Source: Mesorhizobium loti (GTDB lineage Bacteria > Pseudomonadota > Alphaproteobacteria > Rhizobiales > Rhizobiaceae). From it: a stretch of 64,000 nt of DNA. Positions 9,318-17,870 of the stretch are shown here, piece after piece (the stretch's first letter is position 1; the number at the start of each line of letters is the position of its first letter). The stretch spans positions 353,092 through 417,091 of the forward strand of contig NZ_QGGH01000005.1 in assembly GCF_003148495.1 (NCBI RefSeq), read 5' to 3'. A program made the translations under genes and the position numbers. Under the pieces are notes generated by a model. It saw only the letters and a list, made by a program, of their open reading frames with translations. It was not told where the DNA came from and made no database searches.

Positions 9318-9350
9318 GCCAATCTCCCCCACGAGGAGGGAGATTGGCAG
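9318..9350. repeat. Single hairpin unit of the palindromic intergenic repeat
   Basis: An inverted repeat CAATCTCCC / GGGAGATTG separated by CCACGAGGA lies between the divergent start of the hydantoinase gene and the 3' end of the cupredoxin gene. It matches the terminal hairpin of the larger elements at 7017 and 41124, so it is probably a truncated copy. Confidence 0.6.
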
Positions 9351-9434
9351 CTTTGCCGCAACGCTAGTAACCAGCTTCCACCGATGCTGGAAGTCTTATC
9401 GCCATGGCGGATGACAAGTCTGGCGAGGACGCCG

Positions 9435-9737
9435 CTATTTCGCGGTGACGGTGCCCTTCATCGAGCTGTGGATCGCACAATGGAATGGGTGCGCGCCGGC
9501 AGCTGATATCTTGACCTTGGCGCTCTTGCCGGTGGCGAGATGACCGGTGTCGAAGGAGCCGTCAAGCGCGGTGGCGGTGTGCGTCATCGGGTCGGCATTG
9601 GTGAAAGTGATGGTGTCGCCGACGGCGACCGAGATTTTGGACGGGGTGAATTTCATGCCCTTGATCTGAACCGCATGATTGGCGGCGTAGGCGGGCATGG
9701 CAAAGGCAAGCAGAGCAAGAACAAGCATGGTGCGCAT
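9435..9737 (-). CDS. Periplasmic cupredoxin (amicyanin/plastocyanin-like)
   Basis: A 100-residue protein with a cleavable signal peptide (MRTMLVLALLAFAMPAYA, then ANHAVQ). The mature part is a small blue-copper fold: VQIKGMKFTPSKISVAVGDTI, the first His ligand in MTHTAT, and the C-terminal loop FHCAIHSSMKG, which supplies Cys, His and Met. All four type-1 copper ligands are therefore present. Electron transfer in the periplasm is expected, but the redox partner is not evident here. The start at 9737 is preceded by AGGAGGAAATCATC, a near-ideal ribosome binding site, and is preferred to an upstream in-frame start. Confidence 0.9.
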   Translation of the reverse strand: MRTMLVLALLAFAMPAYAANHAVQIKGMKFTPSKISVAVGDTITFTNADPMTHTATALDGSFDTGHLATGKSAKVKISAAGAHPFHCAIHSSMKGTVTAK

Positions 9738-9794
9738 GATGATTTCCTCCTGAGCGCGAACTCTCATCCTACACTAACGCTGGCGGACCTCCTT

Positions 9795-10421
9795 TCATGC
9801 CACGAAGCCTATTTTTTTATGCGTCCCATCGCAAAACGGCTTGTTGGCGGAATGGCCGCAGCGGCAGAGGAAGGTGCGTTGCGTGCGGTCGACCGTGTGG
9901 CCGGTGCCGGTGACGATCTCGACATTGCCTTCGAGCTTGAGCGGGCCGTTGGTGGTCGGCGTCACTTTCAGCGGGCCATTCCTCGCCTCCAGCGCCGGCG
10001 TGTCCTTCAGCGGCGGCTCGCCGGTGGCGGCAAAACCTGACTTGTTGTGGCTGCCGTCGCAGAACGGCTTGTTTTCCGAGGCGCCGCAGCGGCACAGCGT
10101 GGCGCGATAAAACGTTTCGCCGTCGAGCACGATCTCGGCATGCACGGCCAGCGGGCCGTTTTCACGCAGCCGCACTGTGTTGACCACCGGCGGCTGCTCC
10201 TGCGGCCCGCCATCCTTCCTGATGTAGGTGATGGCGCCCGAGGGGCAGCTTTCGGCGATGGCGACGATCTTCTCGACGCTGGCGGCCTCGGGATGGATCC
10301 ACTGGCCCGGCGCGTTGGGTACGAAGACATGCGGATCGCCGAGCACGCAATTGCGCGAATGGATGCAGCGCTTGCCGGAGAATCCGACGTCGATCTTGTC
10401 GCTTTCGACCATGCCGGCCAT
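9795..10421 (-). CDS. CDGSH-type iron-sulfur protein with N-terminal ferredoxin-like domain
   Basis: A 208-residue protein. Residues about 10-70 (GKRCIHSRNCVLGDPHVF ... ESCPSGAITYIRKDGG) look like a divergent 4Fe-4S mono-cluster (Fer4_19) domain. Two CDGSH/mitoNEET-type motifs follow: CRCGASENKPFCDGSH and CRCGHSANKPFCDGTH, each with the 3-Cys 1-His ligand set for a [2Fe-2S] cluster. Role: redox or iron-sulfur handling, not further defined. The ATG at 10421 is placed behind AGGAG (8-nt spacing); a longer frame to 10490 has no such support. Confidence 0.88.
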   Translation of the reverse strand: MAGMVESDKIDVGFSGKRCIHSRNCVLGDPHVFVPNAPGQWIHPEAASVEKIVAIAESCPSGAITYIRKDGGPQEQPPVVNTVRLRENGPLAVHAEIVLDGETFYRATLCRCGASENKPFCDGSHNKSGFAATGEPPLKDTPALEARNGPLKVTPTTNGPLKLEGNVEIVTGTGHTVDRTQRTFLCRCGHSANKPFCDGTHKKIGFVA

Positions 10422-10486
10422 AGCTGGGCTCCTCTTGCCTGAAGCACGTCGCATCCGAATGGATGTGGCGCGCTCTGGGTATTCGC

Positions 10487-10535
10487 GCAATTCCGCACGG
10501 AAAACCGCTTCACACTTTTCCTGGAATTGCTCTAT
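10487..10535. repeat. GCAATTCC-type intergenic palindrome (copy 1)
   Basis: Arms GCAATTCC (10487-10494) and GGAATTGC (10523-10530) enclose ACGGAAAACCGCTTCACACTT-like sequence and end in TCTA. The same organisation recurs at 17871-17941. This short repeat type is frequent in rhizobial intergenic DNA. It sits between the CDGSH gene start and the 3' end of a Cys-rich secreted protein gene. Confidence 0.65.
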
Positions 10536-10571
10536 GGCTCCGGCAGGATAACCGTCAAGCTGGCAAGCCGG

Positions 10572-10943
10572 TCAGGGGACCAGGTCGATTTCCTCGGTCT
10601 CGCCACCGCTGCAGGTATAGCAGCAATCCTCGCATTTTTCCTTGTTGCCGGGACCGACGCCCCAATAGGTGCCCTCGTCGCCATCGACCCAGGCGCCGTA
10701 GCAGATCGATTCGCCCTCGTTGCACGAGATCGGCAGCTGTTTGGTCTCGCCATCGTCAAGGAAGTAGTCCTTGTCCTCGCCCGGCCAGACATAGTCGCGG
10801 TCCTGGCTGTAGAGCTCGACGCGCATGGCGTTGGGGTGGCTGTTCTTGATGGCGAAGGTGATATCGGCGGCGTGCGCTGACGGCGCAAGCAGTGTGGCAA
10901 GCGACAACGCGACCAGCGTGCGGCGCGCGTAGGTGTAAAGCAT
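10572..10943 (-). CDS. Secreted Cys-rich protein, paralogue A
   Basis: A 123-residue protein with a signal peptide (residues 1-25, cleavage after APSAHA). The mature chain has a beta-rich first half (ITFAIKNSHPNAMRVELYSQDRDYVWPGEDKDYFL) and a Cys-rich tail. Cysteines are at 74, 81, 104, 107, 108 and 111, the last four forming CxxCCxxC. The chain ends EEIDLVP. A paralogue with the same Cys layout lies immediately upstream. No family name is recognised. A disulfide-stabilised or metal-binding periplasmic protein is plausible. The start at 10943 fits the signal peptide; the longer frame to 11192 does not. Confidence 0.8.
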   Translation of the reverse strand: MLYTYARRTLVALSLATLLAPSAHAADITFAIKNSHPNAMRVELYSQDRDYVWPGEDKDYFLDDGETKQLPISCNEGESICYGAWVDGDEGTYWGVGPGNKEKCEDCCYTCSGGETEEIDLVP

Positions 10944-11067
10944 GGTAACCCCCTGAAATAGCGGCCCACCCGGCCGCGGAGCGACCATCGCACGCTGCAT
11001 TGAATCGCTAAAGGGATGATTGCAACAATTCCCGGACTGATTTTGGGGATATCGGCGTGCCTCTGCC

Positions 11068-11427
11068 CTAGGGCACCAGATCGATCGTCTCGGTCGAATG
11101 CTCCACGCAGATGAAGCAGCAGGTGTCGCAGGGCTGGTCATTGTCCGGTCCGACGCCGGCGGAGATGCTGTCGTCGCCATCGACCCAGGCACCGTAGCAG
11201 ATATGTTCGCCCTGATTGCAGGAGAGCGGCACGGATTTCTGCGAGCTGGGGTCGATCAGGAACACCTTGTCGTTGCCCGGCCAGACCGTCTCGCGGTCGC
11301 GGCTGAACAGCTCGACCGCGACTGCTTCCGTGCGCAGGTTCTTGACGAAGAAGGCCATCTCGGCGGCCTGCGCCGAGGTGGTGAAGAGCAAGGCCGCAAG
11401 TGCAGCCATACGAAAGAGCGTCACCAT
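11068..11427 (-). CDS. Secreted Cys-rich protein, paralogue B
   Basis: A 119-residue protein with a signal peptide (residues 1-22, ending AQAAE). It shares the core of its neighbour: VELFSRDRETVWPGNDKVFLID, CYGAWVDGDD, VGPDNDQPCDTCCFIC and the terminal TIDLVP. Cysteines at 70, 77, 100, 103, 104 and 107 match the spacing in paralogue A exactly. The two genes are about 120 bp apart on the same strand, consistent with a tandem duplication followed by divergence. A GAGGT precedes the ATG at 11427. Function unknown. Confidence 0.8.
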   Translation of the reverse strand: MVTLFRMAALAALLFTTSAQAAEMAFFVKNLRTEAVAVELFSRDRETVWPGNDKVFLIDPSSQKSVPLSCNQGEHICYGAWVDGDDSISAGVGPDNDQPCDTCCFICVEHSTETIDLVP

Positions 11428-11472
11428 CGGACCTCGCGAATCATTCCGGCAGAATCGCATGCCTGCCGGGAA

Positions 11473-12960
11473 CTAGGAAGGCGCAGCCGCCGGCGCCGAG
11501 ATCTCACGCCCCAGTCGCACCGTTTCCCGCACCAGAAGATCGAAATCCTCGCGCCTTGTGCGATGGTTGGTGATCGCCGCGCGCACCCAGTGCTCGCCAT
11601 GCACCGTGGTGTCCGACAGAGCGGCAATGCCCTGTTCCTGCAGCCGCAGCATGATCTCGGTGTTGAGCACCTTCAGCGCCTCGCCGGCCAAACCGGGCTG
11701 ATAGCGGAAGCAGACGATGTTGATGGTCGGCACTGCCGCCAGCTCCAGGTCCGGCTCGGTCTCGATCAATCCCGCGAGATAGAAAGCTTGTGCGATGTTC
11801 TGGTCGATCAGGCGGCCGAACTTGTCGATGCCGTGCTCCTTCAGCGCCATCCACACCTTGAGCGCGCGAAAGCCGCGCGACGTCTGCAAGCCGTAGTCGT
11901 GCAGCCATTCGCCGGAGGCCAGGCCGCGCGGCGTTGATTCCAGATATTCCGGCGTCACGGCGAAGGTCCGGCGATGCGCGATGGCATCCCTGACCAGGGC
12001 GCAGCCGACCTCGAACGGCGCATGCAGCCATTTGTGGGGATCGAGCGCAACTGAATCGGCCCATTCGATGCCGGCGACGCGATGGGCATTTTCAGGCGCA
12101 ATGGCGACCAGCGCGCCGATACAGCCGTCGACATGGAACCAGAGGTCCTCCTCATGGGCCAGCTTGGCGAGCGTCCGCAGGTCGTCGATCGCCCCGGTGT
12201 TGACCGTGCCGGCATTGCCGATGATACAGGCCGGCTTGAATCCTGCCGCGCGGTCCTCGGCGATCGCCGCGCGCAAGGCAGCGATATCGATGCGCAGCCC
12301 GGCATCGGTCGGAATGCGGCGCAGCGCCTTGTTGCCAAGGCCGAGCGCCTCCATTGCCTTGCGGTGGCAGGAATGGATCTGGTCTGAGCCATAGAAACGC
12401 AGTGGCTTCTCGATGGCGGCAACGCCGTGCTCGCGCACGTCGATGCCCGCCTTGGTGTTACGCGCCACCGTCAGCCCGATAAGGTTGGCCATCGAGCCGC
12501 CGCTGACCAGCGTGCCGCTGGCAGAAGCCGGAAAGCCCAGCATCTCTTTGCACCAGTTAACCACCTGGCTGTCCATCAGCCCGGCGGCGTGGTTGCCGCC
12601 GCCGAGGTTGGAGCCCTGGATTGCCGCCAGGAAATCGCCGAGCGCGCCGGTGAAGTTGCTCGATCCCATATACCAGGACCAGAAGCGCGGATGGATGTTG
12701 CCCATCGGATAGGACATCACCGTGCGCGAGACCTCGCCATAGACAGCGGCAAGCGGCGCCGGCGATCGCGGCAGCGGTGCCGCGAAGACCTCTCGCACAT
12801 CCGCAGGCATCTCCCGCCAGACTGGGCGGTCGCGCAGGTCGCGCAGATAGTCGACCGCATCGTCGATAATCTGGTGCGACAGGGCCTGCACATCGGCCCA
12901 GTCCTGGGGATCGAGCGTTTCCTCGGCCATCAGGCCGAGGGGTTCCTGTACGGCGTCCAT
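11473..12960 (-). CDS. PLP-dependent group II amino acid decarboxylase
   Basis: A 495-residue member of the aromatic-L-amino-acid/glutamate decarboxylase fold. SGGSMANLIGLTVARN forms the phosphate-binding region, DLWFHVDGCIGALVAIAPE supplies the catalytic Asp pairing with the pyridine nitrogen, and SVALDPHKWLHAPFEVGC contains the Schiff-base Lys in the HKW motif. HPRFWSWYMGSSNFTGALGDFL in the N-terminal part shapes the substrate pocket. The product is probably an amine, but the amino acid substrate cannot be read from sequence. It lies 12 bp downstream of a cysteine-synthase-like gene and almost certainly shares its transcript. GGGAG precedes the ATG. Confidence 0.9.
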   Translation of the reverse strand: MDAVQEPLGLMAEETLDPQDWADVQALSHQIIDDAVDYLRDLRDRPVWREMPADVREVFAAPLPRSPAPLAAVYGEVSRTVMSYPMGNIHPRFWSWYMGSSNFTGALGDFLAAIQGSNLGGGNHAAGLMDSQVVNWCKEMLGFPASASGTLVSGGSMANLIGLTVARNTKAGIDVREHGVAAIEKPLRFYGSDQIHSCHRKAMEALGLGNKALRRIPTDAGLRIDIAALRAAIAEDRAAGFKPACIIGNAGTVNTGAIDDLRTLAKLAHEEDLWFHVDGCIGALVAIAPENAHRVAGIEWADSVALDPHKWLHAPFEVGCALVRDAIAHRRTFAVTPEYLESTPRGLASGEWLHDYGLQTSRGFRALKVWMALKEHGIDKFGRLIDQNIAQAFYLAGLIETEPDLELAAVPTINIVCFRYQPGLAGEALKVLNTEIMLRLQEQGIAALSDTTVHGEHWVRAAITNHRTRREDFDLLVRETVRLGREISAPAAAPS

Positions 12961-12972
12961 ACCGATCTCCCG

Positions 12973-14061
12973 TCAAGCCGCCGGAAACTGGCAGCCGGGC
13001 GTCGAGCGCGAAAGGGCAGCCTCATCGGCGTCCATCTCGGCCTCGATGCCGTCGAACAGCGGCGTCGACATGTAGCGTTCGCCGGTGTCGGGCAGCATGC
13101 ACAGGATCACCGCCCCGGCCTGTGCCTGCTCGGCGACTTGCCGCGCCACGGCAAAAGTGGCGCCGCCGGAGATGCCGGTGAAGACGCCTTCCTGGCGCGC
13201 CAGCGCCTTGGCCCATTTGATACCCTCGGGCCCTGCAATGGGCATCACCTCGTCGTAGAGGCTGGCGTCGATCGCTTCCTGCAGCACGTTGGGGATGAAA
13301 TCCGGCGTCCAGCCCTGGATCGGGTGCGGCTCGAAGGCGGGGTGGCTGGCGGCAGGGGCGCCATCGGCACCACGCTGCTGCACCTTGCCGCTGCCGATGA
13401 GCTGCGCGTTGGCCGGTTCGGACAGCACGATGCGGGTTTCCGGCCGCTCCCGGCGCAGCACGCGCGCCACGCCGACGACCGTGCCGCCGGTGCCATAGCC
13501 GGTGATGAAGCAGTCGAGCCGCGAACCGGCGAAGTCATTGACGATCTCCCGCGCGGTCGTCGCCTCGTGGATGGCGGCGTTGGCGGCCGTCTCGAACTGG
13601 CGGGCGAGGAACCAGCCATTCGCCTCGGCCAGCTCCACCGCCTTCTTGTACATGCCGAAGCCTTTTTCAGCGCGCGGCGTCAGCACCACCTTGGCGCCCA
13701 GCATGCGCATCAGCTTGCGGCGCTCGACCGAAAAGCTGTCGGCCATGGTGACGACCAGCGGATAGCCCTTCTGCGCGCAGACCATGGCCAGGCCGATGCC
13801 GGTGTTGCCGCTGGTCGCCTCGACCACCGTCTGGCCCGGCTTCAGCGCGCCGCTGCGCTCGCCCTCCTCGATGATGTTGAGCGCCAGCCGGTCCTTCACC
13901 GAAGCGCCGGGATTGAAGAACTCGGCCTTGACATAGATCGTCGCGTGAGCTGGTCCCAGATTGTTGATACGGACCACCGGCGTGTCGCCGACGGTGTCGA
14001 GAATGCTGTCGAAAAGGCGGCCGCGGCCGGCCGTGGTCCTGATTTTCTGCTGATGCAACAT
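12973..14061 (-). CDS. Cysteine-synthase-family PLP enzyme (divergent type)
   Basis: A 362-residue fold-type II PLP enzyme. NPGASVKDRLALN carries the PLP Lys, EATSGNTGIGLAM the substrate loop, and TGYGTGGTVVGVARVL the phosphate loop. It differs from the canonical CysK at 42179 in the ADSFSVERRKLM segment (MPETMS in CysK), in a roughly 20-residue insertion (VQQRGADGAPAASHPAFEPH), and in a C-terminal extension. It may make cysteine or another beta-substituted alanine. The start at 14061 has GAGGAG 7 nt upstream and is preferred over the ATG at 14082. It leads a two-gene operon with the decarboxylase. Confidence 0.88.
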   Translation of the reverse strand: MLHQQKIRTTAGRGRLFDSILDTVGDTPVVRINNLGPAHATIYVKAEFFNPGASVKDRLALNIIEEGERSGALKPGQTVVEATSGNTGIGLAMVCAQKGYPLVVTMADSFSVERRKLMRMLGAKVVLTPRAEKGFGMYKKAVELAEANGWFLARQFETAANAAIHEATTAREIVNDFAGSRLDCFITGYGTGGTVVGVARVLRRERPETRIVLSEPANAQLIGSGKVQQRGADGAPAASHPAFEPHPIQGWTPDFIPNVLQEAIDASLYDEVMPIAGPEGIKWAKALARQEGVFTGISGGATFAVARQVAEQAQAGAVILCMLPDTGERYMSTPLFDGIEAEMDADEAALSRSTPGCQFPAA

Positions 14062-14257
14062 CTTGGTCTCCTCGATTGTCATCGTGTCTTGTCATCACGG
14101 GCCGGTTACAAACCGGCGGGTTGTGCGGCGAAGTTTCGTGACCTTGCTGCGCTAGGACTGACATGCCGCACTGCGGCAATGGTGGTGTCCGGCGCGTAAT
14201 CCGCTGCCGCATGCGCCTTGTCGTGTTTGGTGATACAGGAGTGGCCGACAGGCCAGC

Positions 14258-16306
14258 GTGGGAGCAGGCGTGGAAACCGACGTGGAATCCGCACGATCGA
14301 GGCTGGGCGGCGAGATGCCGGCGCTTTCCGTGCGCCTGCTCGGACCGCTGGTAATCTCCCGCAACGATGTGCCGGTTGCGTTGCCCTCGTCACGCAAGCT
14401 GCGCGCTCTGTTCGCCTATCTGGCGCTGGCGCCGCATCCGGTCGGCCGCAGCCGCCTGTGCGAGCTGTTGTGGGATGTACCGAACGATCCAAGGGGCGAG
14501 CTGCGCTGGTGCCTGAGCAAGCTGCGGGGCACACTCGACGCGCCAGACCGACACCGGGTCGTGACACAGGGCGACACGGTAGCGCTCGATCTGAGCGATT
14601 GCCTGGTCGATGCGCTGGAAGTCAGCCAGGCCGTCACGCAAGGGCTCGGCACGCTTGATGTCGAGCGCTTGCGGGTGCTGGCCGGGCTGTTTGCCGGGGA
14701 TTTGCTCGACGGTCCGGAGGTCGAGCGCAGCCCGCATTTCAACAGCTGGCTGATCGCCCAGCGTCGCCGTTTTCACGCGTGCCATATCGCCGTGCTGGAA
14801 CAGCTTGTCGCGAGCCTGCCGGCGGATAGCGACGAGGCGATCGTTCATCTCGACACATGGGTGGAACTGGCGCCGTTCGACGAGCGTGCGCATGCAGCCC
14901 TTCTGGCCAGTCTGGCCCGGCGCGGCGAGGTCGGCGCGGCCGAGCAGCACCTGGCTTCGGCGGAACGATTGTTTCAGTCGGAGGAACTGGATTTCGCACA
15001 GCTTCGCGCGGCCTGGCGGGCAATCCGTAACCAACAGTCGGGTACCCCGCTCCGGCCGCAGCAGGCCTGCCTGTCCACAATATCGCAGTTGGCCGCGGCG
15101 CCCTCAGATGCCGGCCCGGTCGAACCCAGCCACGCTTCGCTGGCGGTGATGCCGTTTGTCGAGGAGAGCGGCGGCACGCGCGGCGGATTGGCCGATGGTT
15201 TCACCCACGACATCATCACCCGCCTCTCCAAGCTCAGGGATTTCTTCGTCATCGCGCGCGGATCGGTGTTTGCGCTGGCCGAGAAGGACATCGCGCCCGA
15301 GGATGCCGGCCGCCGGCTGAATGTCGACTATGTCGCCACCGGCACCGTGCGCAGCCCGCCCGGCCGCCTTATTGTCAGCGTCGAACTGATCGAGGTGCGC
15401 ACCGCCAGGATCGTCTGGGCCGAGACGTTCGAGCGCAGGCCCGACGACATCTTTTCCGTACTCGACGATATCGGCAACAGCATCGTCTCGTCTATCTCGG
15501 CCGAGATCGAAACGGTCGAGCGCAACCGCGCCATGCTGAAAGCCCCCAGTTCGCTCAACGCCTGGGAAGCCTATCATCGCGGCCTCTGGCACATGTACCG
15601 CTTCACCCAGGCGGAAAACGAGCAGGCGCGGCATTTCTTTGCCCAGGCCTTGCAGCTCGACCCGACCTTTGCCCGCGCCTATGCCGGCCTGTCTTTCACC
15701 CATTGGCAGAACGCCTTCCAGCGCTGGGGCGACCGCGACCGCGAAAGCGCGCTGGCCTTCGAGAGCGCCGGCCACAGCCTGCTGGTCGACGACCACAATC
15801 CGGCCGCGCACTGGGCGATGGGGCGGGCGCTGTGGCTGCGCGGCGAGCAGGACAGCTCGCTGATCGAACTGGAACGGGCGGTGGACCTCAGTCCCAATTT
15901 CGCGCTTGGCCACTATGCGCTGTCCTTCGTCCATTCGCAGTCGGGCGACCCGCAAGCGGCGATCGGCTCCTCCGACCATTCGCGCCATCTCAGCCCCTTC
16001 GACCCGCTGCTGTTCGGCATGCTGGGCGCGCGGGCGATGGCGCATGTCCGGCTCGGCCAGTTCGAGGAGGCGGCCGAATGGGCGCTGAGGGCGGCGGCGC
16101 GGCCCAACGCGCACGCCATCATCCTGGCGATCGCAGCACATTGCCTTGCTCTGGCCGGACGGCTCGACGAGGCACGCGGCTTTGCCGCCGTCATCCGCAA
16201 GACATTGCCGAGCTATGGCGTCGACGATTTCATCGGCACATTCCGCTTCGAGCCGGACGCCGTAGCGCTGTTCCGGCAAGGGGCAAGGCGGATCGGGCTG
16301 CGCTGA
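14258..16306 (+). CDS. BTAD/SARP-like transcriptional regulator with TolB-N-like and TPR regions
   Basis: A 682-residue protein. Residues about 20-110 (LSVRLLGPLVISRNDVPVALPSSRKLRALFAYLAL) form an OmpR-type winged helix of the SARP kind. The bacterial transcriptional activation domain runs to about 250 (FNSWLIAQRRRFHACHIAVLEQLV, DERAHAALLASLARRGEVGAAEQHL). A TolB-N-like segment (LAVMPFVEESGG ... VDYVATGTVR) and several TPR repeats (FAQALQLDPTFARAYAGLSFTHW, LIELERAVDLSPNFALGHYALS) follow. It is divergent from the cysteine-synthase/decarboxylase operon and probably controls it (inference). GTG at 14258 is annotated; ATG at 14315 is an equally reasonable start. Confidence 0.82.
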   Translation: MGAGVETDVESARSRLGGEMPALSVRLLGPLVISRNDVPVALPSSRKLRALFAYLALAPHPVGRSRLCELLWDVPNDPRGELRWCLSKLRGTLDAPDRHRVVTQGDTVALDLSDCLVDALEVSQAVTQGLGTLDVERLRVLAGLFAGDLLDGPEVERSPHFNSWLIAQRRRFHACHIAVLEQLVASLPADSDEAIVHLDTWVELAPFDERAHAALLASLARRGEVGAAEQHLASAERLFQSEELDFAQLRAAWRAIRNQQSGTPLRPQQACLSTISQLAAAPSDAGPVEPSHASLAVMPFVEESGGTRGGLADGFTHDIITRLSKLRDFFVIARGSVFALAEKDIAPEDAGRRLNVDYVATGTVRSPPGRLIVSVELIEVRTARIVWAETFERRPDDIFSVLDDIGNSIVSSISAEIETVERNRAMLKAPSSLNAWEAYHRGLWHMYRFTQAENEQARHFFAQALQLDPTFARAYAGLSFTHWQNAFQRWGDRDRESALAFESAGHSLLVDDHNPAAHWAMGRALWLRGEQDSSLIELERAVDLSPNFALGHYALSFVHSQSGDPQAAIGSSDHSRHLSPFDPLLFGMLGARAMAHVRLGQFEEAAEWALRAAARPNAHAIILAIAAHCLALAGRLDEARGFAAVIRKTLPSYGVDDFIGTFRFEPDAVALFRQGARRIGLR

Positions 16307-16434
16307 AGCCGGGCGATCGCCATCTGGGGGATCGCCTGGGAATTCCGCCTCAATTCCGCCCGGTTAACACTGTCGGAAGGGGTTGCTTAACCGTTCGCGG
16401 CTATGTCACGGCCGGGGGGTCTGACAAAGTGAGT

Positions 16435-16617
16435 ATGATGAGCAACAGCCCCGACAAGCGCAATGAATGGCGCGCCATTTTTTACGTGCAAGCCCGCGTT
16501 GCCATCCTGTTTGTCCCGGTGGTTGCCAGCCTGCTGATCATAGCGGCACTCGCCGGCAACGAACGCAAATCCGTTCCCAGCACGATCGACCCGACCGTCA
16601 CAGGCTCCGTGCGATAA
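16435..16617 (+). CDS. Small single-pass membrane protein, hypothetical
   Basis: A 60-codon frame: a polar N-terminus (SNSPDKRNEWRAIFYVQA), one strongly hydrophobic helix (VAILFVPVVASLLIIAALA), then a short polar tail (NERKSVPSTIDPTVTGSVR). The tail motif DPTVTGS is common in small rhizobial membrane proteins. Candidate starts are GTG 16429, ATG 16435 and ATG 16438, and no strong ribosome binding site separates them. It lies between the BTAD regulator and a convergent PAP2 gene. No function is assigned. Confidence 0.5.
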   Translation: MMSNSPDKRNEWRAIFYVQARVAILFVPVVASLLIIAALAGNERKSVPSTIDPTVTGSVR

Positions 16618-16753
16618 ACGGCGCGGCAGCCGGCAGCGAACGCCTGTCAAAACGCTTCGAACCGACCGCCGCGATGCTCTGCCAACGGCCACCCATGTCG
16701 AGGAGCCCGCCGAGCGGCTCCTCTGTCCGAGTGCGTCTTCGAACAGCGCCGAC

Positions 16754-17296
16754 CTAAAGAATTTTGGTCACCAGTTTGTCCAGCCGGGAGTTCTCCCGGT
16801 AAGCCAGCCGCACAATGATGGCGCCCAGGATGCCAGTGATGGCCCCGCCGACAACGTCGGTCAGGTAGTGCGTCCCGATGTAGATTCTCGACCAGCAGAC
16901 CAGGAATGCCATGACGAGAAGCGCAGTCGTCCGACGCGGGAGACCTTGCATCGCAAAGGCCGCAACAATCGCAATGGTGGCTGTCGCGTGATCGGACGGG
17001 AATGACCAGTCGGCGCTGGGCGCAATCAACAGATGCGTCACACCGGCATCGTAGGGCCTCACCCGATGCACGAAGAGAAGAATGAACTGGTTGACCGCAA
17101 GACCCAGCAAGAACGCCAGGCCGGCGGATATCGCCGCGTGGCGAACATGATAGCGGTCGGCCTTCGCCCACCATTGCAGGACCACGGCCAGCACCATGAG
17201 GGGAACGCCGATTTGTGAGATGCCGACCATTGCATTATCAAGAAAAGGGCTGATACCGGCCGCGGCGTTTATCCAGTGCGTTAAAGCTGCATCCAT
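16754..17296 (-). CDS. PAP2-family membrane phosphatase
   Basis: A 180-residue integral membrane acid phosphatase. The three PAP2 signature motifs are present in order: HRVRPYDAG (about 78-86), PSDHATATIAIV (about 98-109), and SRIYIGTHYLTDVVGG (about 136-151), which includes the catalytic His. Short members of this size are often undecaprenyl-diphosphate or lipid phosphate phosphatases. The gene is divergent from the DUF2127 gene, with only 38 bp between starts. Substrate unknown; note the dedicated UppP at 31092. Confidence 0.9.
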   Translation of the reverse strand: MDAALTHWINAAAGISPFLDNAMVGISQIGVPLMVLAVVLQWWAKADRYHVRHAAISAGLAFLLGLAVNQFILLFVHRVRPYDAGVTHLLIAPSADWSFPSDHATATIAIVAAFAMQGLPRRTTALLVMAFLVCWSRIYIGTHYLTDVVGGAITGILGAIIVRLAYRENSRLDKLVTKIL

Positions 17297-17334
17297 TTGG
17301 CGTCGGTTCCCGCGATTGGTCGTGAGGTGGATTT

Positions 17335-17817
17335 TTGAAGCCCGTCGATGAACACCGCATCCATCAGATTTTTGAAGTCAGCGTCTGGTTCAAGGGCGCA
17401 CATGCCCTGATTGAGTGCATCGGTGGGATACTGCTCTATGTCATCACCACCGACACCATTGCCTCCTGGGTCAATGCTCTCACCCAGGAGGAATTGATCG
17501 AAGATCCGAACGATTTCATAGCGAGCCATCTGTCGCAGATGGCAAGCCATTTTTCGATCGCCAGCAAGGAGTTCTACGCCTTCTACCTGCTCAGCCACGG
17601 CCTGATAAAGCTGGCCTTGGTTGTCGGCCTCCTGAGAGGCAAGCTTTGGTCGTATCCAGCATCGCTCGCGGCATTGGGCTTGTTCATGGTCTATCAAGTC
17701 TACCGCTACTCCTACACCCATTCGTTCGGCCTGCTCGTCCTGACCGTCTTCGATGCGGCCGTCATGGTGCTGATCTGGCACGAGTGGAAGATCGTGCGAC
17801 GGCACAAGCCGGCATGA
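17335..17817 (+). CDS. DUF2127 membrane protein
   Basis: A 160-residue protein with about four hydrophobic helices. The DUF2127 pattern is visible: IFEVSVWFKGAHALIECIGGILLYVI, then FYAFYLLSHGLIKLALVVGLLRGKLWSYPASL, and the closing helix LLVLTVFDAAVMVLIWHEW. Several His residues (FKGAHAL, LLSHGLIK) are conserved in the family, but the function is not established. It starts 38 bp from the divergent PAP2 gene, so the two may share a promoter region. Confidence 0.8.
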   Translation: MKPVDEHRIHQIFEVSVWFKGAHALIECIGGILLYVITTDTIASWVNALTQEELIEDPNDFIASHLSQMASHFSIASKEFYAFYLLSHGLIKLALVVGLLRGKLWSYPASLAALGLFMVYQVYRYSYTHSFGLLVLTVFDAAVMVLIWHEWKIVRRHKPA

Positions 17818-17870
17818 CAGTTGAACCGCCGGCCTCATCCCTGTTCACTGGTCTGGAGCCCTGCCTTCAC

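Noticed and set aside
9258..9506. 82-codon frame on the plus strand
   Set aside because: Covers an intergenic hairpin and the antisense 3' end of the cupredoxin gene; no ribosome binding site or family.
12427..14199. 590-codon open frame on the plus strand
   Set aside because: It is antisense to the PLP decarboxylase and cysteine-synthase-like genes, which have clear motifs. Long antisense frames are expected in GC-rich codon-biased DNA, and this one has no family signature.
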